Numbered from the stretch's first letter, positions 8,718-17,537 are shown. The stretch: DNA of 64,000 bases from Chryseobacterium glaciei (GCF_001648155.1 NZ_CP015199.1:3543001-3607000), one strand, 5' to 3'. Notes: generated from the sequence alone by a model not told the origin. Numbers and translations are program-made.

Positions 8718-10820
8718 ATGGAAAAAGTAAAAACATTCAAATACGTAGACTATTTATGGGATGAAAATACGGCGGCAGCTTTAGGAGATGATCAGGTTGC
8801 TTTATTTTTATACCGCTCAAACATATTAGGGGCAGATTTAAGAATTACCAATTATGGAGGAGGGAATACCAGTTGCAAAACGCTTGAAAAAGATCCGCTA
8901 ACCAACGAAGAAGTTGAGGTAATGTGGGTAAAAGGTTCAGGTGGCGACATTGGAACTTTGACCAGAAAAGGAATTGCCGGATTATATACAGAAAGATTAA
9001 GAAACTTAAAAAATGTTTACCAAGGTTTAGAAGATGAAGACAGAATGGTAGGCTTATTCAATCACTGTATTTTTGATCTTGATAGTAAAGCTCCTTCTAT
9101 TGATACACCTCTTCACGGTTTACTTCCATTCAAACATATCGATCACCTTCATCCTGATGCTCTTATTGCAGTAGCTGCAGCAAAAGACAGCGAAGCGATT
9201 ACCAAAGAAATCTGGGGAGATACAATGGGCTGGGTTCCATGGCAGCGTCCTGGTTTTGATTTAGGATTACAGTTAGAAAAATGCTTAAACGATAATCCCG
9301 GAATTCGCGGAATCGTTTTAGGAAGCCACGGATTATTCACTTGGGGAGATACTTCTTATGAATCTTACATCAATAGTTTAGAAGTAATAGAAATGGCTTC
9401 TGAATATATTGCTAAAAAAATAGAGGAAAACGGACAGGTTTTTGGAGGTCAAAAAGTGGAATCTTTACCTTCTGAAGAACGTAAAAATAAAGCAGCTCAA
9501 TTGATGCCTTTGTTGAGAGGTTTAGCATCATCTGAAAACAGAATGGTTGGTCATTTCACGGACAGCGATGTAGTTTTAGAATACATCAACAGTAACGATC
9601 TTGAGCGTTTAGCACCTCTTGGAACATCTTGTCCGGATCACTTTTTAAGAACGAAAATTCAGCCTTTAGTGTTGACTTTAGATAAAAATGAAGATTTAAG
9701 CGATTCTAAAGCTATTTTAGATAAATTAAATCCACTTTTCGAACAATACAGACAAGAATATAAAGAATATTACGAAACTTGTAAGCATCCAAACAGTCCG
9801 GCAATGCGTGACCCGAATCCGGTGATCATCATTTATCCTGGAGTTGGAATGTTCAGTTTCTCAAAAGATAAGCAAACGACTCGTGTTGCAAACGAATTTT
9901 ATGTAAACGCAATCAACGTAATGCGTGGCGCAGAAGCAATTTCTGAATATACTTCATTACCAAGACAAGAAGCTTTCGACATCGAATATTGGTTGTTGGA
10001 AGAGGCTAAATTGCAAAGAATGCCTAAAGAAAAACCACTTTCAAGAAAAATTGCTGTCGTAACAGGAGCAGGAGGTGGAATCGGACAGGCAATTGCTGAC
10101 AAAATGGTTCAGGAAGGAGCGGTTGTTGTTTTTACAGATTTAAATCAGGAAGCCATAGAGTCTGTTACTGCAAAATACAGCAAAGATCAAGCGGTTGCCG
10201 TTACTTGTGACGTGACAAGCGAAGAAGCGATTGCGAATGCCTTTAAAGAAGCGGTTCTGGCGTTTGGTGGAGTAGATATTATTGTTCATTCTGCAGGTTT
10301 GGCTATTTCTAAATCTTTAGAAGATACCACAATAAAAGATTGGGATTTATTAGAAAATGTCTTAGTAAAAGGACAGTTTTTGATGGCAAAAAATGGCGTT
10401 GAAATCATTAAAAAGCAAGGTCTTGGAGGTGATATCGTAAATATTGCAAGTAAAAACGGTTTAGTTGCCGGACCAAATAATGTGGCGTACGGAACTGCAA
10501 AGGCAGCTCAACAGCATATGACAAGATTATTAGCCGCAGAATTGGCATCTGATAAAATCCGTGTTAATGTTGTAAATCCTGATGGAGTTATCGTTGGAAG
10601 CAAAATCTGGGAAGGTTCTTGGGCAGAAGGCCGTGCAAAAGCAAACGGAATTTCTGTAGAAGAATTACCAGCATTTTATGCAAAAAGAAATTTATTAAAT
10701 GAAATTATCCTTCCGGAAGACATCGCCAATGGAGTTTTCGCGTGTATCGCAATTTTAGATAAAAGTACTGGAAACATCATTAATGTTGATGGTGGAATGG
10801 CAAACGCCTTCCCAAGATAA
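8718..10820 (+). CDS. rhaEW: Bifunctional L-rhamnulose-1-phosphate aldolase / L-lactaldehyde dehydrogenase
   Basis: A fusion that would split L-rhamnulose 1-phosphate into DHAP and L-lactaldehyde, then oxidise the lactaldehyde to L-lactate. Residues about 1-430 are a class II aldolase/adducin-type domain with His-rich segments (HGLLPFKHIDHLHPDAL near 135, SHGLFTWG near 203). Residues about 440-700 are a short-chain dehydrogenase with the nucleotide-binding TGAGGGIG near 448 and the YxxxK catalytic pair (YGTAK) near 590. The arrangement matches the 700-aa RhaE-RhaW fusion known from rhamnose pathways of several phyla. Isomerase, kinase and lactate dehydrogenase genes follow on the same strand. 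The symbol follows usage for this fusion, but some databases call it simply bifunctional aldolase/SDR. Confidence 0.88.
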   Translation: MEKVKTFKYVDYLWDENTAAALGDDQVALFLYRSNILGADLRITNYGGGNTSCKTLEKDPLTNEEVEVMWVKGSGGDIGTLTRKGIAGLYTERLRNLKNVYQGLEDEDRMVGLFNHCIFDLDSKAPSIDTPLHGLLPFKHIDHLHPDALIAVAAAKDSEAITKEIWGDTMGWVPWQRPGFDLGLQLEKCLNDNPGIRGIVLGSHGLFTWGDTSYESYINSLEVIEMASEYIAKKIEENGQVFGGQKVESLPSEERKNKAAQLMPLLRGLASSENRMVGHFTDSDVVLEYINSNDLERLAPLGTSCPDHFLRTKIQPLVLTLDKNEDLSDSKAILDKLNPLFEQYRQEYKEYYETCKHPNSPAMRDPNPVIIIYPGVGMFSFSKDKQTTRVANEFYVNAINVMRGAEAISEYTSLPRQEAFDIEYWLLEEAKLQRMPKEKPLSRKIAVVTGAGGGIGQAIADKMVQEGAVVVFTDLNQEAIESVTAKYSKDQAVAVTCDVTSEEAIANAFKEAVLAFGGVDIIVHSAGLAISKSLEDTTIKDWDLLENVLVKGQFLMAKNGVEIIKKQGLGGDIVNIASKNGLVAGPNNVAYGTAKAAQQHMTRLLAAELASDKIRVNVVNPDGVIVGSKIWEGSWAEGRAKANGISVEELPAFYAKRNLLNEIILPEDIANGVFACIAILDKSTGNIINVDGGMANAFPR

Positions 10821-10838
10821 TTATTTATTAATATATTT

Positions 10839-10949
10839 TATTTGGGCAGCTTAATCCGCCCTCCGTTCCCGCTTTTTTGCTCGTCGTACCTCCTCACAAA
10901 AAGAGCTCCACTCAGGTCGGGCTGCGAGAGATTCGAAAGTAATTCAGGG
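10839..10949. repeat. GC-richer interspersed element
   Basis: The stretch beginning GGGCAGCTTAATCCGCCC and passing GGTCGGGCTGCGAG is much richer in G+C than its surroundings. It contains GGGCAGC and GGGCTGC and has no open frame of note. It looks like the scattered non-coding elements common in flavobacterial genomes. This is the only copy in the window, so repeat status is inferred. Confidence 0.4.
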
Positions 10950-10991
10950 GTCGAAATAAATATTTAATGCTAATTTTAATCAATCATCAAC

Positions 10992-11018
10992 CTTGTCAAG
11001 GTTCAAAACCTTGACAAG
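10992..11018. repeat. Perfect hairpin in the leader of the rhamnose isomerase gene
   Basis: CTTGTCAAGGTT and AACCTTGACAAG are perfect 12-bp inverted arms around a CAA loop, ending 20 bp before the isomerase ATG. There is no T-run, so it could act as an RNA processing or stability element, or be a small mobile palindrome. Confidence 0.65.
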
Positions 11019-11038
11019 ATTAATTAAAAAATCAAATC

Positions 11039-12319
11039 ATGATTATAAGAAAAGATATCATTGAACAATATAATAAAGGAGAAATTGAAAACTTTAATAC
11101 AGATTTCGATTTTCTACAAAATAAATTAACAAAATCAGGCTCAAATGTTACTGAAATCGTCAACAAAATTGCTGATTTTCAAGTGGCGATTCCGAGTTGG
11201 GCTTTAGGTGCAGGTGGAACACGTTTCGGTAGATTTTCTTACGGTGGCGAACCCTCTTCTTTAGAACAGAAATTAGACGATGTAGGATTGATTCATGCAT
11301 TAACGCATTCTGCGGGAGCTATTTCATTGCATATTCCTTGGGATATTCCAAGTGATGTGGCAGCAATTAAAGAAAAAGCAGTGTCTCATGGACTTATTTT
11401 TGATGCGATGAATTCCAATACGTTTCAAGATCAGCCGGGAGCAAAAGCATCTTACAAATTCGGTTCTTTGAACGCCGTAAATGAAGATTCAAGAGCTTAT
11501 GCGGTTGAACATAATAAAGAAGTAATCAGAATCGGAAAAGAATTAGGTTCAAAAAGCTTAACCGTTTGGTTGGCGGATGGAGCAAGTTTTCCGGGACAGT
11601 TAAATTTCCAGACAGCTTTATCAAACACTGAAAAAAGCTTAAAAGAAATCTACGCAGGAATGCCTGAAGATTGGAAGCTTTTCATCGAATATAAACCTTA
11701 CGAACCGAATTTCTATTCAACAACAATCCAGGATTGGGGAACTTCATTTATGTTGGCAAATGCTTGTGGAGAAAGAGCTTACACGTTAGTAGATTTAGGG
11801 CATCACTTACCGAATACCAATATTGAGCAAATCGTTGCAACCTTAATGTACAAAGGAAAATTAGGTGGTTTCCATTTTAATGACAGTAAATATGGAGATG
11901 ATGATTTAACGGTTGGTTCTATTAAACCTTATGCTTTATTCTTGATTTTCAATGAATTGGTATACGGAATGGAAAACAATCCTAACAACCCTTATCCAGC
12001 TTGGATGATTGATGCAAGTCACAACATCAAAGACCCGTTGGAAGACTTATTACAGTCTTTGGAAGCTATTTTAATTGCATATGCTCAAGCACTTTTAGTT
12101 GATCAGAAAGCATTAAAAACAGCACAGTTAAATAATGATGTTGTTGGCGCGCAGGATATTTTGCAGAATGCGTACAGAACAGATGTTCGTCCATTATTAA
12201 GAGCTGCAAGATTACATACAGGTGCGGCGCTTGACCCGATTTCGGCTTACAGAAATTTAAAAGTAAGAGAAAATTTAATTACCGAAAGAGGTCTAAATGT
12301 TAAGGCAACCGGATTATAA
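11039..12319 (+). CDS. rhaI: L-rhamnose isomerase (RhaI type)
   Basis: Converts L-rhamnose to L-rhamnulose in the cytoplasm, the first catabolic step. The 426-aa protein is a xylose-isomerase-like TIM barrel of the RhaI type rather than the enterobacterial RhaA type. Visible family stretches include GAISLHIPWDIPSD near residue 98, FIEYKPYEPNFYSTT near 217 and MIDASHNIKDPLEDLLQS near 325. The acidic and His residues expected to bind the metal fall in these segments. It lies 218 bp after the aldolase fusion, with a repeat element and a perfect hairpin in that gap, and 394 bp before the kinase. Function fits every neighbour, so confidence is high. Confidence 0.9.
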   Translation: MIIRKDIIEQYNKGEIENFNTDFDFLQNKLTKSGSNVTEIVNKIADFQVAIPSWALGAGGTRFGRFSYGGEPSSLEQKLDDVGLIHALTHSAGAISLHIPWDIPSDVAAIKEKAVSHGLIFDAMNSNTFQDQPGAKASYKFGSLNAVNEDSRAYAVEHNKEVIRIGKELGSKSLTVWLADGASFPGQLNFQTALSNTEKSLKEIYAGMPEDWKLFIEYKPYEPNFYSTTIQDWGTSFMLANACGERAYTLVDLGHHLPNTNIEQIVATLMYKGKLGGFHFNDSKYGDDDLTVGSIKPYALFLIFNELVYGMENNPNNPYPAWMIDASHNIKDPLEDLLQSLEAILIAYAQALLVDQKALKTAQLNNDVVGAQDILQNAYRTDVRPLLRAARLHTGAALDPISAYRNLKVRENLITERGLNVKATGL

Positions 12320-12342
12320 TCCTATTTAAAATTGATAGTTTT

Positions 12343-12369
12343 AACTTTTGAGTGCAATCGAAAGTTTTT
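12343..12369 (+). terminator. Probable terminator after rhamnose isomerase
   Basis: AACTTTTGA pairs with TCGAAAGTT across a 6-base loop, followed by TTTT. It is a modest nine-pair stem with one G-T. Confidence 0.5.
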
Positions 12370-12394
12370 ATTATATGTATCCTTATTTTTTTAT

Positions 12395-12500
12395 CATTAA
12401 GGTTGAAAGTGTTTAGATGAGTAGGGTTTTAGGCATTGCTGCTTAAGAAATTAGTGGATTTTTTTCTTAATGCATCTTACTATCTGAACACTCCTTAATG
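12395..12500. repeat. Imperfect long inverted repeat
   Basis: CATTAAGG…AGTGTTTAGATGAGTA on the left is mirrored by ATCTTACTATCTGAACACT…CCTTAATG on the right, with some mismatches. With the next repeat it accounts for most of the 394-bp gap between isomerase and kinase. Confidence 0.55.
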
Positions 12501-12548
12501 GTCAAAGAAATAATATTTAAATGAATATTCAATAAATAATTATCATTT

Positions 12549-12618
12549 GCTGAGTGAAACGCCCTTGCGAACTTAAAACGGCTAGTAGTCAAAAATCTTT
12601 GCGACTTTGCGTTAAAAT
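12549..12618. repeat. Dispersed repeat, family D (copy 1)
   Basis: TGCTGAGTG followed by AACGCCCTTGCGAACTTAAAA and, 30 bases on, CTTTGCGACTTTGCGTTAAAA. A very similar block lies at 60316-60392. The terminal TTTGCGTTAAAA is shared with family C. Confidence 0.65.
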
Positions 12619-12713
12619 AAATTCAAGTAAAGTAAATTTAAGAACATAAATCAGTGTTATTAGTGAAAACATTAGCATTATTTGTGTTTAAAATATAAAA
12701 ATTCATCACAAGA

Positions 12714-14099
12714 ATGTCCAAAAAAAAGGTAACCATAGTATTTGATATTGGAAAAACCAATAAAAAGTTCTTTTTATTTGATAAAAATTATAAAGAGGTT
12801 GTTCGTGAATATACGGAATTACCCCTCACAACAGATGAAGATGGTTATCCCACGGAAGATCTTGTTGCATTACAAAACTGGATTAAAGATAATTTTAATG
12901 CCATTCTTGAAGATGAAAAGTATGAAGTAAAAGCGATCAATTTTTCTACTTACGGAGCGAGTTTTGTGCATTTGGATCACAAAGGAAATATCCTTACGCC
13001 TTTGTACAATTATACCAAACCGATGGATCAGGAAATTCTTGATTTATTTTATGAAAAACATGGAAATAAACTGAAAATTGCCCGCGAAACAGCATCTCCT
13101 CAATCAGGAATGTTGAATTCAGGTCTGCAATTATTTTGGTTAAAATATAAACACCCCGAAACGTTTAAAAAGATCCGTTACAGCCTTCATTTACCTCAAT
13201 ATTTATCGTATCTGTTTACAGGTATTTGTGTTTCGGAGTTTACTTCAATCGGCTGTCATACCAATTTGTGGGATTACGACAAAGCGGATTACCATGATTG
13301 GGTTTACGAAGAAGAGATTGATACATTGCTTGGGCCAATTGTGCCAACTTCGGCAAGTATCAACACCTCTTATAAAAACAAAAAAATAAAAATCGGAGTC
13401 GGAATTCACGACAGTTCTTCAGCATTATTGCCTTATATTTTAAGCAAAAAAGAACCATTTTTATTGCTTTCAACGGGAACTTGGAGTATTTCTTTAAATC
13501 CATTTAATGATGAAAGTCTTACCGATGAAGATATAGAAAATAACTGTCTGAATTATATGCGAATCGATGGAAAACGCGTAAAAGCGTCCCGTTTTTTCAT
13601 GGGAAATGAATATAAAATTCAGGTTGAAAAATTGTGTGATTATTATGGAAAAGAATATGGTTTCCACAGAGAAGTGCAGTTTGATCAGGATTTGTATCTG
13701 CGCTTAATGAAAAATAAAAATATCTATTTTCGTTTTGAAGGAATTATTCTGAAACGAAAAATGATTACTGCAACAGATTTAAATTCTTTTACTACATTTG
13801 AAGAAGCATATCATCAATTGATGATTGAATTGATGGATTTACAGATTCACACCATTACAAACGCAATCGGAAATTCGGATATTGAAAACATCTACATTGA
13901 CGGTGGATTTACAGACAACGACGTTTTTATGAAACTGATGTCTCACCATTTCCAGCATTACAATGTGATGTCTACACATTCTCCGTTGGGTTCGGCATTG
14001 GGAGCTTCTATGGTTATTTCCAACAAAAAAATAGACGAAACTTTTTTACAGCAGCATTATCAGATGAAAGTGCTTCAACCGTTAATTCTTAATTTATAA
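12714..14099 (+). CDS. rhaB: FGGY-family carbohydrate kinase, probable L-rhamnulokinase
   Basis: Expected to phosphorylate L-rhamnulose with ATP to give the substrate of the aldolase fusion. The 461-aa protein has the two actin-like FGGY domains. The N-terminal phosphate-binding segment is VFDIGKTNKKFFLFD (residues 9-23). A conserved GVGIHDSSSALLPY lies near 228, an ATP-binding LLLSTGTWSISLNP near 253, and the late glycine motif IYIDGGFTDN near 394. Context (isomerase upstream, L-lactate dehydrogenase downstream, aldolase fusion in the same run) assigns the substrate, whereas the family alone does not. The symbol rhaB is functional and does not imply close similarity to the enterobacterial enzyme. 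Its nearest neighbour downstream begins 87 bp later. Confidence 0.8.
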   Translation: MSKKKVTIVFDIGKTNKKFFLFDKNYKEVVREYTELPLTTDEDGYPTEDLVALQNWIKDNFNAILEDEKYEVKAINFSTYGASFVHLDHKGNILTPLYNYTKPMDQEILDLFYEKHGNKLKIARETASPQSGMLNSGLQLFWLKYKHPETFKKIRYSLHLPQYLSYLFTGICVSEFTSIGCHTNLWDYDKADYHDWVYEEEIDTLLGPIVPTSASINTSYKNKKIKIGVGIHDSSSALLPYILSKKEPFLLLSTGTWSISLNPFNDESLTDEDIENNCLNYMRIDGKRVKASRFFMGNEYKIQVEKLCDYYGKEYGFHREVQFDQDLYLRLMKNKNIYFRFEGIILKRKMITATDLNSFTTFEEAYHQLMIELMDLQIHTITNAIGNSDIENIYIDGGFTDNDVFMKLMSHHFQHYNVMSTHSPLGSALGASMVISNKKIDETFLQQHYQMKVLQPLILNL

Positions 14100-14107
14100 A
14101 ATATTTT

Positions 14108-14176
14108 AGTTGTTGGGTAATAGTTGTCAGCTGGTAGCAAACTCTCAAAAACCAACAACTATCAACCAATAACTAA
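14108..14176. repeat. Imperfect inverted repeat between kinase and lactate dehydrogenase genes
   Basis: TAGTTGTTGGGTAATAGTTGT on the left faces ACAACTATCAACCAATAACTA on the right. It fills the 86-bp gap and ends a few bases before the next start codon, so it would fold in the intercistronic mRNA. Confidence 0.55.
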
Positions 14177-14185
14177 CAAATAATT

Positions 14186-15337
14186 ATGGCATTTCCATTT
14201 GATACCCGTTATGCTTCACTTGAGCTTTTGATTGAAAGAGCAAAAAAAAGAATGCCCCGTTTCGCTTTCGAGTATTTGGATGGTGGTTGTAATGAAAATA
14301 TCAACAGAGACAGAAATACAAGCGAACTGAGAGAAGTTCTCCTTCGTCCGCAATACCTGAACAACAATTATGCGGAAGCCAATATGGAAACTGAATTATT
14401 TGGCGTAAAATATTCCGCACCATTCGGAATTTCTCCTGTTGGTTTACAAGGGTTAATGTGGCCAAACGCGCCTGAAATTTTAGCAAAAGCAGCCTTCAAA
14501 CATAATATTCCTTTTATATTAAGTACGGTTACAACCAGCAGTATCGAAAGAATTGCTGAATTAACGGAAGGAAAAGCTTGGTATCAATTATACCATCCGA
14601 GAGAAGAATGGTTGCGTGACGATATTCTCGACCGTTGTGAAGCTTCTGGTTATGATGTTTTGTGCGTTTTATCTGATGTTCCAACTTTCGGTTACAGAGC
14701 AAAAGAAATCCGAAATGGTTTGGCAATGCCACCTCAGATTAATTTCCGAAACGTTTCTCAAGCTTTAGCAAGACCGGAATGGTGTTTGGAAATTCTGAAA
14801 CATGGAGTTCCTAGTTTTAAAACCATGGAAAAATACATGGATAAAAATATGGGCGTGAAACAATTAGGTCAATTCATGAATTCCACTTTTTCTGGCAGAT
14901 TAAACTCTGATAGAATAAAAGCAATTCGCGACAAATGGAAAGGTAAATTGGTCATTAAAGGTGTTGCTTCCGATGAAGATGCAGCAGAAGCTGTACGTTT
15001 AGGATTTGACGGAATGATCATTTCCAATCACGGCGGAAGACAGTTGGACGCAGGAGAATCTACAATTGCCGTAGTTAAAGAAATTAGCGAAAAATATAAA
15101 GATCAAATCAAAATAATGATGGACAGCGGTGTAAGAACTGGCCCTGATGTTGCCCGCGCTTTAAGCTGTGGCGCCGAATTTACCTTTATGGGACGTACTT
15201 TTATGTATGCAGTCGGTGCTTTAGGTGAAAAAGGTGGTGATCACATTATTGAAATGCTTAAAATGCAGTTCAGACAGGTTTTGGAGCAGGTTTGTTGTGA
15301 AAAACCGGAAGATTTACAAAATTTCAGAGTGAAATAG
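14186..15337 (+). CDS. lldD: FMN-dependent L-lactate dehydrogenase / alpha-hydroxy-acid oxidase
   Basis: Would oxidise the L-lactate made by the aldolase/dehydrogenase fusion to pyruvate, passing electrons to the respiratory chain or oxygen. The 383-aa TIM-barrel protein has the family's N-terminal opening (RMPRFAFEYLDGG). The FMN/substrate segment FGISPVGLQGLMWPNAPEILA lies near residue 75. The active-site signature SNHGGRQLD near 280 carries the catalytic His and the following Arg. DSGVRTGPDVARALSCGA near 312 is the usual FMN-phosphate region. It is the last gene of the plus-strand rhamnose run, and a terminator follows at 15371. Rhamnose is the only obvious local lactate source. A general lactate oxidase role cannot be excluded. 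Confidence 0.85.
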   Translation: MAFPFDTRYASLELLIERAKKRMPRFAFEYLDGGCNENINRDRNTSELREVLLRPQYLNNNYAEANMETELFGVKYSAPFGISPVGLQGLMWPNAPEILAKAAFKHNIPFILSTVTTSSIERIAELTEGKAWYQLYHPREEWLRDDILDRCEASGYDVLCVLSDVPTFGYRAKEIRNGLAMPPQINFRNVSQALARPEWCLEILKHGVPSFKTMEKYMDKNMGVKQLGQFMNSTFSGRLNSDRIKAIRDKWKGKLVIKGVASDEDAAEAVRLGFDGMIISNHGGRQLDAGESTIAVVKEISEKYKDQIKIMMDSGVRTGPDVARALSCGAEFTFMGRTFMYAVGALGEKGGDHIIEMLKMQFRQVLEQVCCEKPEDLQNFRVK

Positions 15338-15370
15338 AACAGAATTATTTTCAGATTTAAATATACTAAA

Positions 15371-15406
15371 TTAAAAAATTCGCAGGGTTTCTTTGCGAAT
15401 TTTTTG
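15371..15406. terminator. Terminator after lldD (mirror copy of 15669)
   Basis: AAAAATTCGCA pairs with TGCGAATTTTT around GGGTTTCTT, with a T-run on the plus strand and an A-run that also serves the minus strand. Its 31-bp core is the exact reverse complement of the hairpin at 15669-15703, so the two bracket the intervening repeats. Confidence 0.85.
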
Positions 15407-15410
15407 TATT

Positions 15411-15476
15411 CAATAGGAACGGGCTTTAGCCCGTTTTCAACAAAAGATATTCTACATTGGCTTTAGCCAAAACTTA
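15411..15476 (+). repeat. Dispersed twin-hairpin repeat, family A
   Basis: CAATAGGAACGGGCTTTAGC begins a unit with two hairpins, CGGGCTTTAGCCCG and TTGGCTTTAGCCAA, and ends AACTTA. Both stems share the core GGCTTTAGCC. Confidence 0.85.
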
Positions 15477-15491
15477 GGCTTTAAATTATTT

Positions 15492-15650
15492 TTAAACGCA
15501 AAGATTTAATAAAAAAATGTATTATTTAAAGGAGCAAAATAAGGCGACAAAGTCGCTGAAGAAGTTCGCTTAATAAGAATCAATTTATTGATTCCTCTCT
15601 TTGCTCACTTAAAATATTTAAAATCATAAATAAAACTTTGCGTCAAAAAA
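15492..15650. repeat. Dispersed palindromic repeat, family C (copy 2)
   Basis: Starts TTTAAACGCAAAGATTT and ends AAAACTTTGCGTC. Inner palindromes such as GGCGACAAAGTCGC and GAATCAATTTATTGATTC are present. With the two terminators and the family A copy it fills the 383-bp gap between converging genes. Confidence 0.7.
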
Positions 15651-15668
15651 GCTAAACAGTTTCAAAAT

Positions 15669-15703
15669 AAAAAATTCGCAAAGAAACCCTGCGAATTTTC
15701 ATT
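15669..15703. terminator. Terminator of the NTF2-like gene (mirror copy of 15371)
   Basis: AAAAATTCGCA, loop AAGAAACCC, TGCGAATTTT. It is in position to end the minus-strand transcript of the gene at 15721-16164. Confidence 0.8.
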
Positions 15704-15720
15704 TATTATAATTAGATAAA

Positions 15721-16164
15721 TTATTTTTTCTTTTCAGATTTTACGGCTTGTCTGGCCAATAATTTCCAATCATTTTTTACCTTAGTCCAAACCAATAATA
15801 TATCCAACGTTACATCGCTCGGTCCTTTGCCAAGGTCATTGGTTTTTGCATAAAAATGATGACGAACAATCGCTGTATTCCCAACGATATTGATATTTTG
15901 ATTTGTAATATCAATGGTTTCAAAAACTGATTTTTTACTGGATAATTTGTCAACAAACTCTGCTGAATCATCTATATGACCTCCAGAATGTCCGTAAGTT
16001 AGTTCGGGTAAAATCAAAGATTCTAACGATGATTTATCACCGCTTATCATGGCTAATCTTAGCTTTTCTGCGATATCAGTCACAGCATCTTTATCATTCT
16101 TTTTCTGTCCTGAAACAGCAAGTACCATGAAAAAACTCATGGCAAAAATTAATTTTTTAATCAT
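15721..16164 (-). CDS. Exported NTF2-like (DUF4440-type) protein
   Basis: A 147-aa protein with a signal peptide (residues 1-19, ending AVSGQ) and a small alpha+beta fold typical of the SnoaL/DUF4440 branch of the NTF2-like superfamily. Features include ALRLAM-type helix 1 (EKLRLAMISGDKSSLESLI), an LPELTYGHSGGHIDD loop and the C-terminal VWTKVKNDWKLLARQAVKS. Such domains are often enzymes or ligand-binding proteins, but no reaction can be assigned. It is on the minus strand 86 bp downstream of the GntR regulator gene's end. An 18-bp element nearly identical to one ahead of rhaT lies 41 bp before its start, hinting that it is part of the rhamnose regulon. Confidence 0.7.
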   Translation of the reverse strand: MIKKLIFAMSFFMVLAVSGQKKNDKDAVTDIAEKLRLAMISGDKSSLESLILPELTYGHSGGHIDDSAEFVDKLSSKKSVFETIDITNQNINIVGNTAIVRHHFYAKTNDLGKGPSDVTLDILLVWTKVKNDWKLLARQAVKSEKKK

Positions 16165-16204
16165 AATTAAATTAGATATTTTTTGAAATGTATTTTAAAA
16201 GTTG

Positions 16205-16222
16205 ATGTAATCGATTGCGCAT
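16205..16222 (-). promoter_or_regulatory. Candidate operator ATGCGCAATCGATTACAT
   Basis: On the minus strand this reads as the rhaT-upstream element (1807-1824) with one change in 18 bases. It lies upstream of the NTF2-like gene, as expected of a shared regulatory site. Confidence 0.45.
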
Positions 16223-16249
16223 TTATATAAAAAATATAAACTTTAAGTT

Positions 16250-17296
16250 TTAAAGAGAATCTCTTTGAATAAATTTAAAAACATTATTCACCTGTTCTTT
16301 TTTATTTTTCAAAATCATATACGCTGCAGATTCTCCCATGGCTTTAAAATCTGTCGTAATAACGGTAATTCCAAGTAATTCTTTAAGAGGAGTTTCGTTA
16401 TAGGAAATAATTCCGATGTCTTCGCCCAATTTCAGGTTTTTCTGTCTGATTTGTTTAACTAAATTCACCAAATCGCGTTCCCGGATGGTGATGAAAATAT
16501 CTTTCTCTTGTAATTCCATATCAGGATAAATTTCGTCGAGAATTTCATAATCAAGTTTAAAATCTTTACAAAAATTCTCAAAACCGCGTACAATACGGAA
16601 AGGATAGGGGTGAATGGATTTATCTGGATAAACCAAAATGATCTTTTCGTATTTTTTAATTTTGTCTAAACCTTCCTTCAGGGCATTGTAAATATCATGT
16701 TCAAAATCCTGAAAAATAGTACCATAATCCCCTGAAATATTTGGTTTTGTATTATCTAACAACAGTAATTTATTTTTCGGAATTTTTTCAATCATATCAA
16801 GCACTTCCTGTGTCGAACTGGTATGTTTTGACTGTTCATCCCGAAAATGAGGCATGATCACATAATAATCGAATCCACCGAGGTTCTTTTTTAATGAATT
16901 AATGAAAAGTGTTTCGTCACAATGGTAAATATACATCTCCACATTGCCTTTGGTACCGATTGCATTGACGAAATAATTATAAATCATCATCTTATAAGTA
17001 CTAGGCTTGTTGATCAAAAAGAAGATATTAATGATATCATTTTTATTAATACGCGAAATATAATATCCTTTACCTTTTACCGATTCAATGATTTGTCTTT
17101 TTCGGAGTTCTTTGTAGGCTTTTTCAACAGTATCTCTTGAAAGAAAACAGGATTCGCTGAGCTCGTTGATAGAAGGGATTTTTTCTCCTATCTGAATTTC
17201 TCCTCCATCAATTCCATTCAGAATAGAATCTACAATTTGTTTGTATTTGGGAACTCTGGAGTGTTCATTTATCTGTACTTCAAATGTTTCTGCCAT
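16250..17296 (-). CDS. GntR-family regulator with a sugar-binding-like effector domain
   Basis: Transcription factor likely to sense a rhamnose or pectin metabolite. Residues about 8-78 are a GntR winged helix (KYKQIVDSILNGIDGGEIQIGEKIPSINELSESCFLSRDTVEKAYKEL region, with the usual IGEKIPS turn). Residues about 95-345 resemble the periplasmic-binding/LacI-type effector fold (YYVIMPHFRD, LLLLDNTKPN, LLGITVITTDFKAMGESAAYMIL) rather than the FadR or UTRA domains. This hybrid architecture is common in Bacteroidota sugar regulators. The gene lies between the two halves of the pectin locus, pointing the same way as the GH28 operon. Its target sites are unproven, and candidates are at 1807, 3270, 8644 and 16205. 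Confidence 0.8.
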   Translation of the reverse strand: MAETFEVQINEHSRVPKYKQIVDSILNGIDGGEIQIGEKIPSINELSESCFLSRDTVEKAYKELRKRQIIESVKGKGYYISRINKNDIINIFFLINKPSTYKMMIYNYFVNAIGTKGNVEMYIYHCDETLFINSLKKNLGGFDYYVIMPHFRDEQSKHTSSTQEVLDMIEKIPKNKLLLLDNTKPNISGDYGTIFQDFEHDIYNALKEGLDKIKKYEKIILVYPDKSIHPYPFRIVRGFENFCKDFKLDYEILDEIYPDMELQEKDIFITIRERDLVNLVKQIRQKNLKLGEDIGIISYNETPLKELLGITVITTDFKAMGESAAYMILKNKKEQVNNVFKFIQRDSL

Positions 17297-17483
17297 GGCT
17301 TTTCAGGTAGGAGAGATTAAAACGGTTTTAAAGAATCTAATTTATAAAAAATTAATCAATGATTGCAGATAAGTTGTAAAATTTATGTTGATATACTTGT
17401 ATTTTTTTTGATTATTCAAAATAAACCTAAATCCATGGATTTTTTACGATAAGAAAACTTCATTCTGGGTAAAAATTGATCAT

Positions 17484-17513
17484 AAAAAAAGCCTGCCCCT
17501 TTCAGGACAGACT
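17484..17513 (-). terminator. Terminator of the minus-strand pectin operon
   Basis: On the minus strand AGTCTGTCC pairs with GGGCAGGCT (including G-T pairs) around TGAAAG, followed by seven T residues. It lies 25 bp after the stop of the 711-aa protein gene. Confidence 0.8.
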
Positions 17514-17537
17514 CCAACTAAGTATGAATGTAAAATT

